A DNA stretch of 64,000 nucleotides from Lachnospiraceae bacterium (GCA_029005135.1 JAQXFO010000017.1:1-64000), one strand, 5' to 3'; counted from the first letter of the stretch, positions 34,368 through 44,070 are shown. Notes: generated by a model not told the origin, from the sequence alone. A program made the numbers and translations.

Positions 34368-34386
34368 AATGCCTCCGCTTTTTAGC

Positions 34387-34415
34387 ATCTTAGCACACCG
34401 GTCATTTGACGTAAA
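34387..34415 (-). promoter_or_regulatory. Predicted promoter at the head of glycan block 1 (minus strand)
   Basis: TTTACG (34410-34415), a 17-base spacer and TAAGAT (34387-34392) on the minus strand lie about 20 bases before the SDR start codon. It is back-to-back with the plus-strand promoter at 34431. Confidence 0.5.
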
Positions 34416-34430
34416 GTGCCGGGGCAAAGG

Positions 34431-34459
34431 TTGAAAATATCAGGTGCGGGCGCTATAAT
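34431..34459 (+). promoter_or_regulatory. Predicted promoter of the plus-strand aminotransferase gene
   Basis: TTGAAA (34431-34436), a 17-base spacer and a perfect TATAAT (34454-34459), about 35 bases before the start codon at 34495. Confidence 0.75.
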
Positions 34460-34494
34460 GAGCCAAACTATACTTTCTCAGTATGAGGTGTTTT

Positions 34495-35625
34495 ATGATC
34501 GAATTCAACATACCGCCCTGTATCGACACGGCCTATGATTACATTGCTGACTGCGTCAGGGCGCATAAGATCTGTGGTGACGGCACCTATACCAAAAAGT
34601 GCCAGACCTTTCTGTCCGACAGACTGGGCGCTCCTTATGTCTATCTGACGCCCTCCTGCACCGCCGCCCTTGAGATGGCCGCCATCCTGACCGGTATCCG
34701 GCCCGGTGACGAAGTCATCCTGCCCTCCTATACCTTCTGTTCCACAGCGGATGCCTTTGTCCAGAGAGGCGCTGTCCTCGTCTTTGTGGATATCCGTCCG
34801 GATACCATGAATATCGATGAAACGCTGATTGAGGATGCCATCACCGACAAGACCAGAGCCATCGTCCCGGTTCATTACGCCGGCGTCGCCTGCGAGATGG
34901 ATACGATCCTTGACATCGCCCGCCGCCGTCATCTGATGGTCGTGGAGGATGCCGCTCAGGCCATCGGCTCCACCTATAAAGGCCGCATGCTGGGAACCCT
35001 CGGCGACTTCGGCTGCTACAGTTTCCATGAGACCAAGAATTATTCCATGGGCGAAGGCGGGGCCCTGAGCTTCAACGACGGCGCCTTCCGCGATGCCGCC
35101 GAGATCTGCCGCGAAAAGGGCACCGACCGCAGCCGCTTCTTCCGCGGTCAGGTTGACAAGTACACCTGGCGCGATTACGGCTCCTCTTACCTGCCGAGTG
35201 ATATCAACGCCGCCTACCTGTGGGCCCAGCTGGAATGTTTCGACAGGATCTTCGACGACCGCATGGCCAGCTTTAACGATTATCAGGAAGGTCTTCGCGA
35301 CCTGGCGGAAGCCGGCCTGATCGAACAGCCCGTCATTCCGGAGGGCTGCACTCACAACGCCCATATGTATTATCTGAAGCTTGAGAATATCGATGTGCGC
35401 CAGAAGCTCATCGCCTTCCTCCGGGAGCAGGGCATCCAGAGCGTCTTCCATTATATTCCTCTTCATTCCTCACCGGCCGGCCTGAAATTTGGCCGTTTCC
35501 ACGGTAAGGATATCGTCACGACCCGGGACAGTGAGCGTCTGATGCGCCTGCCGCTGTATTACGGGCTGACAGCCGACGACAGGATCCGCGTCATCGAAGC
35601 GATCCATCGCTTCTTCCGCGGCTGA
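34495..35625 (+). CDS. rffA: dTDP-4-amino-4,6-dideoxy-sugar aminotransferase (RffA/WecE type)
   Basis: PLP enzyme that would convert dTDP-4-keto-6-deoxyglucose to an amino sugar such as dTDP-4-amino-4,6-dideoxygalactose. The 376-residue protein shows TPSCTAALEMAA at the phosphate-binding region, VVEDAAQAIG with the PLP-ring aspartate, and the PLP lysine in YSFHETKNYSMGEGG. The C-terminal HYIPLHSSPAG segment is typical of RffA. The ATG at 34495 has GAGGTG upstream. The promoter at 34431 is divergent from block 1, and RfbB supplies the substrate, so this gene diverts part of the dTDP-sugar pool. Confidence 0.92.
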   Translation: MIEFNIPPCIDTAYDYIADCVRAHKICGDGTYTKKCQTFLSDRLGAPYVYLTPSCTAALEMAAILTGIRPGDEVILPSYTFCSTADAFVQRGAVLVFVDIRPDTMNIDETLIEDAITDKTRAIVPVHYAGVACEMDTILDIARRRHLMVVEDAAQAIGSTYKGRMLGTLGDFGCYSFHETKNYSMGEGGALSFNDGAFRDAAEICREKGTDRSRFFRGQVDKYTWRDYGSSYLPSDINAAYLWAQLECFDRIFDDRMASFNDYQEGLRDLAEAGLIEQPVIPEGCTHNAHMYYLKLENIDVRQKLIAFLREQGIQSVFHYIPLHSSPAGLKFGRFHGKDIVTTRDSERLMRLPLYYGLTADDRIRVIEAIHRFFRG

Positions 35626-35648
35626 GTCCTCTTCTAAGGAGATCCGTG

Positions 35649-38534
35649 ATGAACACGAAGACTGCCTCAATAACCGGGCACAGGAAAACACTTCCTGTGC
35701 TTGTTCTCTTTGCACTGACCAACCTTGTCTTTATCTGTCTCTACGCCCGTTTTATTCTGGGAGATGCCGTCTATATGTACGCCGATATCGGCAACGACTC
35801 CCTCTCCTCCAGCTATCCCCTCCTGGTGCTCCTTTCCCGTCTTTTCCATAACGGCGGCTTCAGCACCTACGCCATCACCGACGGCCTGGGGACCGACATC
35901 ACCTCGCTGTATCTGCAGTATATCAACCCGGTCAAGCTTCTGATGCTGCTGTTCCCGACGGAACGTCTGCCGGAAGCCATCCTGCTGTCTACCTTTATTC
36001 AGGTCAATCTCCTGTCCTTCTTCGGATACCGCTTCTTCAGCCGGCTTCTCCCGGCGGACGAAGCCGGACGGGGCTGCAGCAGCCATCCCGCTGCCGTGAT
36101 CGGCGCCCTGATCTGGACCTTCAACGGCTATGTGATTCTCTGGGGACAGAATTATTCCTTCCTGACTACCATTGTGATGTTCACGATGATCATGGCCATC
36201 CTGCAGCTTTTCCTTCAGGACAGCCGCCTCTCCCGCCGTCTTCTCTTTATCCCGGCGGTGGCTGTCTTCCTGATCTCGAATTACTATTTTCTCTTCATGA
36301 CCGGCCTCTTTGCCCTCGTCTATGTGATCTTCGGAGCCATCTACGGAAAAATGCCCGTGCGCACCTTTATCCGACGCTTCCTGGAGCTGGCCGGCATGAC
36401 CCTTGGCGGCGTTCTGATGGGGGCTGTCTCGCTGATGCCGATCCTGAACAGCTTTCTGTCCAGCAATCGTGTGTCCCGCCTCTCCGGTGACAGTGCCTCC
36501 GGCGCTGCCTCCCTCTTCTATGACAGGCCGCACCTGCTCACCTTCCTTGGCCGACTCTTCTCCGTCAACACCTTCGGTCCCGGCTCCGGCTACACCGGTG
36601 CCGGCAACTATTATGAGGCTGCCGTCCTGACCACCTCGGCGCTTTTTGTCTTCGCCGCCGTCTATCTGCTGGCGCTTAAGAAGACCCGCCTGAAAACCCT
36701 GGTGCCGCTGGTGCTGGGGATGGTTCTTCTGTGCCTGCCGAAGGCTTCGGCCCTCCTCAACATGAATGCCTCTGCCCAGCGCTGGACCTTCATGCTCTGC
36801 TTTGCCGAGGTCATCGCCATCACCGTCTTTATCCGGGAGCTGGCCGAGATGCCGCAGGTCCGGGTTCTGTCCGTGACGGTCATCGCCGCCCCTCTTCTGG
36901 CCATAGCGGCTCTGGTGCTGCTCTATGCCGGCCGCCGTGCCGGGTATTTTGACCTGAGTCCGAAGCCCATCGCCCTGTGCATGCTGGCCTACGGCTTCTA
37001 TGAGACCCTGCTCCTGTGTTATCTCATCCGCCGCAGCCGGGTGCTTCTGGGTACCGTTCTGACGATTCTGGTCACCATCGAACTGATCCTCGGCAACATG
37101 ATGACGGTCAATGACCGGATGTACCTGACAAAGGAAGCCTTCCACGAGGCTTATTACAACGACGGCTCCGCATCGGCCGCCAGAGCCCTGCAGCGTTATG
37201 ACGGCACCCTCTGGCGGGCGGAAAATGATCGTCAGACCGACCCGAATCTCTACGGTATCACCGCCACGGCCGATAAGATGTTCGCCAACGAAGGCATGGT
37301 CAACGATTACAACGCGCTGAGTGTCTACACCTCCACCCTGCCCGCCTCTCTGACGTCTTACGGCAGTGCCTATCTGAGTGAACAGGGGCGCAGCAACTTC
37401 TTCATTATTGATTTCAGCGACTATTATCTCTTTACCCTCCTGGGCGGGCGTTATGTTATCGGAAACCGAAGCAATCTCTTCACCGACGGCGCCGACACCA
37501 GCCTGTGGCGTGATGTCACCGCCGGTGTCCGCCGCGCCGATACCGGCACGCCCGATGATGCGGTATTCCTGGAAAATGAGCAGGCGCTGCCTTTTGGTTA
37601 TCTCTACACGCAGCAGCTGTCCGCCTCTTCCCTGGAAGACCTGAACGCCCTCGACCGCATGAGAGCCGTGACAGCCGGGTATTTCCTGACGGATGACCTC
37701 ACAGAAGGCGGTGCCGAAGACAGCCGTGACGCCGGCGGCAGCGGCACGGCTTCGGTCCCGGTCCTTCCCCTCGTTGACGCTGACGCGGTGCTGACCGGGG
37801 CGAAAACGGCTTATGACCTTGCCGATCATATCGTCATGACAAATGACTGCCGCCTATCCCTCGAGGACGGCCTTCTGACCGTCACCGCCGAGGGAGCCGA
37901 TCCCTTCATCATGATCGGCATGCCCGACTATGATGCCGGCAAAGCCCTGCTGCTTGACCTGAGCTGTACCCGGGACGGCAGCACCGCCATCCAGCTTTTT
38001 ATGGCCACGAAGGAGCGTCCCGATTTCAGCGCCTCCCTCTGCCGGGACTATACCTTCACGGATGATGCCTCCGAGCTGGTGATGGCCATGCCGGAAGCTC
38101 TGACGGCCCTCCGCATCGATATCATGCCCGGCGAAACCGTCAGCTTTGATGAAGCCTCCCTGTCGGTGATCGATGCCGTGAAGGATTTTGCGGCCCTCAG
38201 CGACTCCCCCGTCACGGATATCAGCCTCATCCGTGAGGGTATCCACACGGTCTATCACGCCGCGGTCGAGACGGACGGGAACGCCGTCCTCTGTGTGCCG
38301 CTCCCCTACAGCCGCAGCTGGCAGGCTGAGGTCGACGGGACCGCGGCCGACATCATCAGCATCAACGGCGGCCTCATCGGCATCGCCCTTGAAAGCGGCA
38401 GCCACACCATCACCATGACCTACCGCGTGCCGGGCCTGACCGCCTCCGCCATTGTCAGTCTCCTGACGCTCATCGCCTATCTGATCCTTCTGATCGGACA
38501 GCTGAGACGTGAAAGACAACGGAAGGCCGCCTGA
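35649..38534 (+). CDS. Second YfhO-family membrane glycosyltransferase-like protein
   Basis: The roughly 961-residue protein follows the same plan as the protein at 15331: an N-terminal helix, an external loop with YADIGNDSLSSSY where YfhO acidic residues lie, about a dozen helices to residue 480, then a large outer domain (about 500-930) with SRSWQAEVDGT before a final helix and a basic tail. It is larger than most YfhO proteins. The ATG is preferred with AAGGAG seven bases upstream; a GTG three bases earlier is also possible. It lies 23 bases after rffA, so it may transfer an aminosugar. A GtrB/CsbB-like gene faces it across the terminator at 38566. Confidence 0.87.
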   Translation: MNTKTASITGHRKTLPVLVLFALTNLVFICLYARFILGDAVYMYADIGNDSLSSSYPLLVLLSRLFHNGGFSTYAITDGLGTDITSLYLQYINPVKLLMLLFPTERLPEAILLSTFIQVNLLSFFGYRFFSRLLPADEAGRGCSSHPAAVIGALIWTFNGYVILWGQNYSFLTTIVMFTMIMAILQLFLQDSRLSRRLLFIPAVAVFLISNYYFLFMTGLFALVYVIFGAIYGKMPVRTFIRRFLELAGMTLGGVLMGAVSLMPILNSFLSSNRVSRLSGDSASGAASLFYDRPHLLTFLGRLFSVNTFGPGSGYTGAGNYYEAAVLTTSALFVFAAVYLLALKKTRLKTLVPLVLGMVLLCLPKASALLNMNASAQRWTFMLCFAEVIAITVFIRELAEMPQVRVLSVTVIAAPLLAIAALVLLYAGRRAGYFDLSPKPIALCMLAYGFYETLLLCYLIRRSRVLLGTVLTILVTIELILGNMMTVNDRMYLTKEAFHEAYYNDGSASAARALQRYDGTLWRAENDRQTDPNLYGITATADKMFANEGMVNDYNALSVYTSTLPASLTSYGSAYLSEQGRSNFFIIDFSDYYLFTLLGGRYVIGNRSNLFTDGADTSLWRDVTAGVRRADTGTPDDAVFLENEQALPFGYLYTQQLSASSLEDLNALDRMRAVTAGYFLTDDLTEGGAEDSRDAGGSGTASVPVLPLVDADAVLTGAKTAYDLADHIVMTNDCRLSLEDGLLTVTAEGADPFIMIGMPDYDAGKALLLDLSCTRDGSTAIQLFMATKERPDFSASLCRDYTFTDDASELVMAMPEALTALRIDIMPGETVSFDEASLSVIDAVKDFAALSDSPVTDISLIREGIHTVYHAAVETDGNAVLCVPLPYSRSWQAEVDGTAADIISINGGLIGIALESGSHTITMTYRVPGLTASAIVSLLTLIAYLILLIGQLRRERQRKAA

Positions 38535-38565
38535 CAGGCTGTGAAGCCAAAGCACGAAAAGAACA

Positions 38566-38592
38566 AAAAAAGGACCCGGCGGGTCCTTTTTT
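38566..38592. terminator. Bidirectional terminator between yfhO-like gene and glycan block 2
   Basis: The stem AAAAAAGGACCC (38566-38577) pairs perfectly with GGGTCCTTTTTT (38581-38592) around a 3-base loop. A-runs and T-runs on both sides let it end the convergent transcripts from either strand. Confidence 0.92.
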
Positions 38593-38633
38593 ATATGTCA
38601 GCCTATGCGATGATGCCGGCCTGTTCTCTGTGC

Positions 38634-39617
38634 CTATTCGATGTGAGGCGTGTTGTCGTCAAAATTCAGACGCTCCTCTTCCACCACCAGCGGACGGTCC
38701 AGCACCCGGGAGTTGATGGAGAGGACATACTCCCCGATGAGCCCGATAAAGAAGATCTGGACAGCGCCCAGGAAGAACATGCCGATCAGCATCGGCGCCA
38801 TGCCGGCGCGAAACATATCCCAGAAGCAGAGCTTCATGATCAGATAGACGATGCCGATGATCAGCGACAGAAAGCCGATCAGAATACCGGCAAAGGTGGC
38901 CAGGCGGAGAACAACCTTCGAGTAGGAGGTGATGCCTACCATAGCGATGTCGTAAAGGCTGTAAAAATTGTTCTTGCTCTTGCCGGCCCGGCGGTTCGGC
39001 CGCTCATAGGGAATGGCCGTGTAGTCATAGCCCAGCTCAGCGATCATACCTCTGAGGTACGGCAGCGGATCATGGACCTTGCGGACCACATCCACAAAAG
39101 CCTTGTCATAGAGGCCGAAGCCGGTGAAATTCTCGATATGGCCGATATCGGTGATCTTCCGCAGAAGCTTGTAATACACCCGGCGGCACCAGGCCATAAA
39201 CCGGCTCTCGTCCGTCTTACTCTTCACGCCGATGACGATCTTCCAGCCCTCTTCCCACTTGCGGACAAAATCCGGTATCAGGGACGGCGGATCCTGAAAA
39301 TCGGCATTTAAACGGATAACGCAGTCGCCTTCGGCCTGTTTGAGGCCGTGAACCGGCGAACGCAGCTGTCCGAAATTCCGGGCATTGAAGATGGCCTTCA
39401 CATGGGGGTTCTCCCGGCAGATCTCCCTGAGAATCCGGCGCGTGCCGTCCAGGGAATGATTGTCGATATAAAGAAGTTCATAATCATACTGCGGGAGCTG
39501 CTCCGTCATAATGCCGGCGACCGTCTCCGTCATCGCTCTGACATTGTCTTCTTCGTTATACGTCGGAATGACGATGGAGATCAGCTTTCGCTTCTCCGGC
39601 GCCGTCTTATCGTTCAT
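38634..39617 (-). CDS. GtrB/CsbB-like polyprenyl-phosphate glycosyltransferase
   Basis: Enzymes of this type load a sugar onto undecaprenyl phosphate on the inner face; the lipid-linked sugar is then flipped and used by a GT-C enzyme such as YfhO. The 327-residue protein has a GT2 catalytic domain with ISIVIPTYNEEDN, DNHSLDGT and INADFQDPP (the DxD-like acid pair), followed by two transmembrane helices at about 235-300 and a short tail. It ends the block 2 transcript and overlaps the ThDP enzyme gene by 4 bases. A second such enzyme is at 49805. It probably partners one of the YfhO proteins. Confidence 0.88.
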   Translation of the reverse strand: MNDKTAPEKRKLISIVIPTYNEEDNVRAMTETVAGIMTEQLPQYDYELLYIDNHSLDGTRRILREICRENPHVKAIFNARNFGQLRSPVHGLKQAEGDCVIRLNADFQDPPSLIPDFVRKWEEGWKIVIGVKSKTDESRFMAWCRRVYYKLLRKITDIGHIENFTGFGLYDKAFVDVVRKVHDPLPYLRGMIAELGYDYTAIPYERPNRRAGKSKNNFYSLYDIAMVGITSYSKVVLRLATFAGILIGFLSLIIGIVYLIMKLCFWDMFRAGMAPMLIGMFFLGAVQIFFIGLIGEYVLSINSRVLDRPLVVEEERLNFDDNTPHIE

Positions 39618-41455
39618 GCTTTCATCTCCGCTTCCGTTAATGGAATCATCATATTGTCTCTCAGTTCCTCCCGTGACAGGAAGGGTGCCATGTCTTCCAG
39701 CGGCGACGAGACCATCGACCCGTCCTCCAGCCGCCGGGAGGCGGCCTTGGGCATCGTTGTCTGCTGTTTGGTCACCGCCACACGGCAGATCAGCGGCACC
39801 GATGCCGCATAAACCGCCGCCAAAGTCTCATCCATTGTATCATTTGTCAGACATTCTGCATAGTGATAGCCGAAGGCCCGGGCTATGAGCGCCATATCCG
39901 GGAAGCCCAGATCACCGCTTTCGGGACCGATGCCGACGGGACGGCCTCCGAAAAAGTTCTTCTGAGTCTGACGGATGGAGTGATAGCCCTCATTATCGAT
40001 CAGGAAAATGCGCACCGGCACGTGGTTAGTGGCCAGCGTCTGCAATTCCTGCAGGTTCATCATCAGCGAGCCTTCCCCCGTGACCAGCGTGATGGCGCCG
40101 TCATAGCCCCTGGCGACACCGGCGCAGGCCGGCAGACCGTAGCCCATGGAGGCGGTCTGGGAGTTGGTGATAAAGCGCTGACCCTCCTTCACCCGAAAGG
40201 CCTGGGTGCCGGCGACGCGGGAGGTGCCGCAGCTGACCACCAGGACCTCATCCGCCGGCATATGCTGTGACAGCTTGTCGTAGAAATTGTAGATATTGCC
40301 GCGGCCGTCGCTCTGGGGACCCTTTTCCTCCGCCGTGACGACGGGGTAGGCTGTCTTGTAGCGGCGGCATCGGGCCAGCCAGGTCTCCCCCGCAAAGAGC
40401 GGCTTTGTCTCCGAACAGCCCCGTCTCTCAAGGACCGCAAGAAGCTTCTCAACCAGATCGGCGGCATCGCCGACCACCGGCAGAGACACATGAAGGTTGG
40501 GCTTCTTGAGCTCATTCTCATCGATATCGTTAAGGATCGTAAAGGCGCATCTGGCCCAGTCGCGGTAATTGAAGCCGGTCTGGGACAGGGACTGGCGGCT
40601 GCCGATCGACAGATAGACATCGGCGTTCTGCAGGGCAAAGTTGCCGGCCCGGCCCGCGGCGATCCCGCTGATGCCGCAGAACAGCGGCTCGTCATAGGGC
40701 ACCAGATCCACGCTGGAGGCCCCCAGGGTGACCGGTATGCCAAGGACACGGATCAGCTGCCTGAGGCGGGGCACACAGCCGGCCTGACGGGCGCCGCTGC
40801 CGGCAAAAAGCACCGGCCTTTCGGCGGCGGCGATCCGGTCGATAATCGTCTCCGCCAGGGCAAGAGGGATCATCGCCGTCTCCTCATAACCTTCCGCTGC
40901 CGGATCAAAGCCCTTAAGCGCTTCTGGTTCAATGACGGAGGCCTGGATATCCAGAGGGATATCCAGCCACACCGGGCCCTTCCGGCCATGCTCCGCCAGA
41001 TAAAGCGCCTTCTCCAGCTCATAGCGCACCGTGGTCTTATCCGTCACCATGACCGCGTATTTTGTCATGGACGCCGATGACCGGGTGACGTCATATTCCT
41101 GAACACCCATGGTGCGGATATCAAGGCCTGTCTTCCTCACCGTCACGTCATAGCGCACCTGGCCTGATAATACCACCATCGGCATCGATTCCATCCAGGC
41201 ACAGAGCACCCCGGTCATGGCGTTGACGGCGCCGGGACCGGCGGTGACACAGACACAGGCCGCCCGGTTGGTCAGCCGCGCATAGGCCTCCGCCGCCATA
41301 GCCGCCGCCTGCTCATGATGATGGTAGGTACAGTGAAGAGCCTCATGATGGCCCAGGGAATCATTCAGATACATGGCCACACCGCCGGTCACCGTGAATA
41401 CCTCACGTATGCCGCGGCCGGCCAGCGTCTGTGCAATATAGTCGGAAACTCTCAT
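39614..41455 (-). CDS. Acetolactate-synthase-like ThDP-dependent enzyme, possible sugar-branching enzyme
   Basis: The 613-residue protein has the three-domain plan of ThDP enzymes. The proton-relay glutamate Glu48 is in HHHEQAAAMAAEAYAR, a central domain includes VLFAGSGARQ, and a C-terminal ThDP motif follows (TGEGSLMMN near 459-467, then DNEGYHS). The motif has GEGS where GDGS is usual. Branched-chain amino acid synthesis is unlikely because no ilvN, ilvC or ilvD gene is near. In Yersinia the related YerE adds a two-carbon unit to a CDP-keto-dideoxysugar, and CDP-sugar genes lie in this same run. YerE-like chemistry is therefore the best inference. A strong AAGGAG precedes the ATG. Confidence 0.72.
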   Translation of the reverse strand: MRVSDYIAQTLAGRGIREVFTVTGGVAMYLNDSLGHHEALHCTYHHHEQAAAMAAEAYARLTNRAACVCVTAGPGAVNAMTGVLCAWMESMPMVVLSGQVRYDVTVRKTGLDIRTMGVQEYDVTRSSASMTKYAVMVTDKTTVRYELEKALYLAEHGRKGPVWLDIPLDIQASVIEPEALKGFDPAAEGYEETAMIPLALAETIIDRIAAAERPVLFAGSGARQAGCVPRLRQLIRVLGIPVTLGASSVDLVPYDEPLFCGISGIAAGRAGNFALQNADVYLSIGSRQSLSQTGFNYRDWARCAFTILNDIDENELKKPNLHVSLPVVGDAADLVEKLLAVLERRGCSETKPLFAGETWLARCRRYKTAYPVVTAEEKGPQSDGRGNIYNFYDKLSQHMPADEVLVVSCGTSRVAGTQAFRVKEGQRFITNSQTASMGYGLPACAGVARGYDGAITLVTGEGSLMMNLQELQTLATNHVPVRIFLIDNEGYHSIRQTQKNFFGGRPVGIGPESGDLGFPDMALIARAFGYHYAECLTNDTMDETLAAVYAASVPLICRVAVTKQQTTMPKAASRRLEDGSMVSSPLEDMAPFLSREELRDNMMIPLTEAEMKA

Positions 41456-41491
41456 GCTTCGTCTCCTTGCAGGCGCTGAAAAACGCCGGGT

Positions 41492-42814
41492 TTACAGATA
41501 AGCCTGACAATGGTTTTCGCAGACCATGGTCTTGCCGGACTGCTGAATCGGCAGATCCTCCACATAGAAAACGGTGATGCGGGCATCATCACCCAGGTAC
41601 CGGCGATAGGCTGCCGTAACGGCATTTTCGTCAAGGGTATCCCTGTCGACAGGATTCAGATACAGCTCGTAGGCATCCTTTTCGGTCTGAATACACTTGG
41701 CCTGCCGGAGGACACCCTCGAAATTCAGCAGGACATTCATGAACACATGGATCGACAGCGGTTCTCCGGCGGTGTTGTACAGCATGGAGCCGCGGCGTCC
41801 GTAGATCTCTGTGAATTTCGCATGAAGCCGGCCCTTCTCGTCGGTCCAGCGAAGGATCTTGCCGGTATCGCCCGTGTCGTAGCGGATCATCGGAAAGGCC
41901 CGGTTGTAATAATCCGTCACGACGATGCGGCCCAGCTCCCCGTCCGGCACCGGGTCATCGGAATCCAGTGCCAGAATCTCCACCTGATAATGATAGAGAT
42001 CGATGGTATAATCGTCGGCCCCGTCAAGGGATACGGCCACGAAGCCGTTTTCATTGTTGCCGTAGGAACGGACCGGCACGGTATGGAAGACATCGGCAGC
42101 CAGCTCTTTGGTGGCCTGGGGAAGAGCCTCCCCCATGGTAAAGATCATCTCCACAGCCCATTTCCGGGTGTCGATATTCTTGCGGTTCACATAGGAGGCC
42201 AGGGCCGTCAGGGCCGAGGAATAGGTCACCAGGACCTGGATCCTCTCCCGGCGGATGCGGTCGCAGATCGCCTCCAGAGACGCGTCGCCCATGTTGGAAA
42301 TATCAATCATTTTCAGATTGTTCTTGAAGGATTTCCAGGCTGAAATGGTGTTCTTTCCCTTGATCCAGGCACGGAATTCACCGCGTTTCATGCCCAGGCG
42401 GAAGCCGTTGAGCTCCATAACGGCCATGAAATTCATATAGACATGATCCATCTTCTCCGAATCGGCCAGCACCGTGAAGGGCGTACCGGTGGAGCCGCTG
42501 GTGGACAGCCGCGTCAGCTTGTCCCGGCGGGGACGGAATTCATCGCTTAAAATGGCCTCATACCGGGCCAGAAAATCGCTCTTGGTCTGGACAGGAAAGG
42601 CGCTCAGGGCCTTTTCGGCGACATTGTCGCGGTAGAAGGGGCACTGCTTCATGGCATAAGCCATGATCTTATCCTGACGGCGGGCGGCATATTCGGGCGT
42701 CACGCCGTTGACGATCTCACTCTTGCAGGTCTCCTTGAGATCCTGCAGGCGGCCGCCGTGAAGGTTATCGAGGGTGTTGAAGGCAATACGTCTGATGACT
42801 TCTCCGGTCTGCAT
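41492..42814 (-). CDS. CapK/PaaK-like adenylate-forming enzyme (copy 1)
   Basis: The 440-residue protein belongs to the phenylacetate-CoA-ligase-like branch of adenylate-forming enzymes found in capsule loci (CapK). The ATP-binding loop STSGSTGTPF lies at about 107-116. The core has RSYGNNENGF, then GELGRIVVTDYYN and the MIRYDTGD aspartate that binds ribose. The C-terminal subdomain is short and the usual catalytic lysine region ends with SGKTMVCENH. A carboxyl substrate activated with ATP is expected, but which one, and what accepts it, is not known. A paralogue lies on the other side of the flippase gene. Confidence 0.82.
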   Translation of the reverse strand: MQTGEVIRRIAFNTLDNLHGGRLQDLKETCKSEIVNGVTPEYAARRQDKIMAYAMKQCPFYRDNVAEKALSAFPVQTKSDFLARYEAILSDEFRPRRDKLTRLSTSGSTGTPFTVLADSEKMDHVYMNFMAVMELNGFRLGMKRGEFRAWIKGKNTISAWKSFKNNLKMIDISNMGDASLEAICDRIRRERIQVLVTYSSALTALASYVNRKNIDTRKWAVEMIFTMGEALPQATKELAADVFHTVPVRSYGNNENGFVAVSLDGADDYTIDLYHYQVEILALDSDDPVPDGELGRIVVTDYYNRAFPMIRYDTGDTGKILRWTDEKGRLHAKFTEIYGRRGSMLYNTAGEPLSIHVFMNVLLNFEGVLRQAKCIQTEKDAYELYLNPVDRDTLDENAVTAAYRRYLGDDARITVFYVEDLPIQQSGKTMVCENHCQAYL

Positions 42815-42831
42815 AAGTCACTCCTTTTCGG

Positions 42832-44019
42832 TTAAGCTTTCCCGGCCTGTACAAAGCCGAGAATAAGGACAGCGATGATGCGGGCGGCATTGGCGATCAG
42901 CACGGCCGCCGAGAACCCGATCAGGCTGCCCCGCATCATGACAGCGATCAGGATAAGAAGGAGGACAAGATGGCCGCACTGGAGACCCAGCTGCCATTTT
43001 TCCCCGGTAAAGGTCAGCACGATAATAAAGAGATAGGCTGACAGAAGACTCAGAATCTGCGTCAGGTTGACGATGCCGAGAAGCGGGCTCACTGCCTCAG
43101 TCAGGTCGGGATAAAACAGCCTGACAAAAACCGGCGTCACCACCTGGCACGCCAGGAAAAAGACGGCGCTCACCCCCAGGCCGATGCCGGAAAACAGCAT
43201 GAATTTCCTCCGCCCGAGCCGTACCCTGTCTTTCGTCAGATAGGATATCAGGATCGTATTGATCGGCGCGATGAAAAGCACCAGCGTCTTGCCGATGAGG
43301 GAGGCAACGTAATAATAGGTCACGGCGGCGCCGCCCAGGGTATTCTTCAGCACCAGCCGGTCGATATTAAATGTCAGGTTCGTCACCGCATAAGACAGCA
43401 CCAGAACGCAGCCCTTGCTGAGAACCACCCGGAAGTTCGGTGACAGCCTGAAGAACTGACGGAAGATCCCGCCGGTGACGGCCACATAGACCAGAGCCGC
43501 CCCCTCACCCAGAAGAAAGATGGTATACCAGACCGCCCCGAAATGATACAGCACATAGCCCACGGCATAACCGGCGCCGATCAGGCAGTAATAAATAAAG
43601 TACCGCTTATAGTTCAGATTCAGGCGGTATTCGGCATCGCCGTAGTACCGGAAGATCGTCACCAGTATCAAAAGGGCCGTCATGATCCGGCTGCCGTTTC
43701 CCGGGAGCGCCTTGGTAGATATCAGGATGGCCGCCGCGATGCCGATAAGGGAAAAGAGCAGAATCGTCACATCGTAGTCGCCGTTGGACACTTCATAATC
43801 GCGCCGCACCACCAGACGGCTCGTGTTGAGGGACTGCCCCACCGAGGGTCCCAGGATGCTCACCAGTCCTGTGATATAAAGCACCGTACCGATGGCTTCG
43901 GCCCCCATCTCCGCGTTGAGGCGCGGATAGACCAGAAGCTGCAGCACACCGTTGAGGACCAGGGCGCCGGCTATGGTATAAAACGTATTGGAAATGATCG
44001 ATTTTTTCTTGCCTGTCAT
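42832..44019 (-). CDS. Polysaccharide flippase (Wzx/MATE-like) membrane protein
   Basis: The 395-residue protein has about 12 hydrophobic helices and an internal basic and tyrosine-rich loop YGDAEYRLNLNYKRYF. Both are typical of the polysaccharide branch of the MOP flippase family. It would move a lipid-linked sugar or oligosaccharide across the membrane, giving this locus an export route separate from the Wzm/Wzt ABC transporter. The gene sits between the two CapK-like genes, 17 bases from the downstream one and 51 bases from the upstream one. The start lacks a strong ribosome binding site; none of the nearby alternatives is better. Confidence 0.82.
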   Translation of the reverse strand: MTGKKKSIISNTFYTIAGALVLNGVLQLLVYPRLNAEMGAEAIGTVLYITGLVSILGPSVGQSLNTSRLVVRRDYEVSNGDYDVTILLFSLIGIAAAILISTKALPGNGSRIMTALLILVTIFRYYGDAEYRLNLNYKRYFIYYCLIGAGYAVGYVLYHFGAVWYTIFLLGEGAALVYVAVTGGIFRQFFRLSPNFRVVLSKGCVLVLSYAVTNLTFNIDRLVLKNTLGGAAVTYYYVASLIGKTLVLFIAPINTILISYLTKDRVRLGRRKFMLFSGIGLGVSAVFFLACQVVTPVFVRLFYPDLTEAVSPLLGIVNLTQILSLLSAYLFIIVLTFTGEKWQLGLQCGHLVLLLILIAVMMRGSLIGFSAAVLIANAARIIAVLILGFVQAGKA

Positions 44020-44070
44020 AGCTTCTATGGATTAAGGCGGCCACTTAAGGAGCCGCCTTACGTTTTGTTC

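Noticed and set aside
39614..41455. Acetolactate synthase for branched-chain amino acids
   Set aside because: No ilvN, ilvC or ilvD gene is near, and the gene is coupled to surface-glycan genes. A role in sugar chemistry fits better, though it is not proven.
44033..44060. Hairpin between the second CapK-like gene and the flippase as a terminator or start of another transcript
   Set aside because: The 9-bp stem is real, but the T tract follows it on the plus strand, while all genes here run on the minus strand. Its role in the transcript is unclear.
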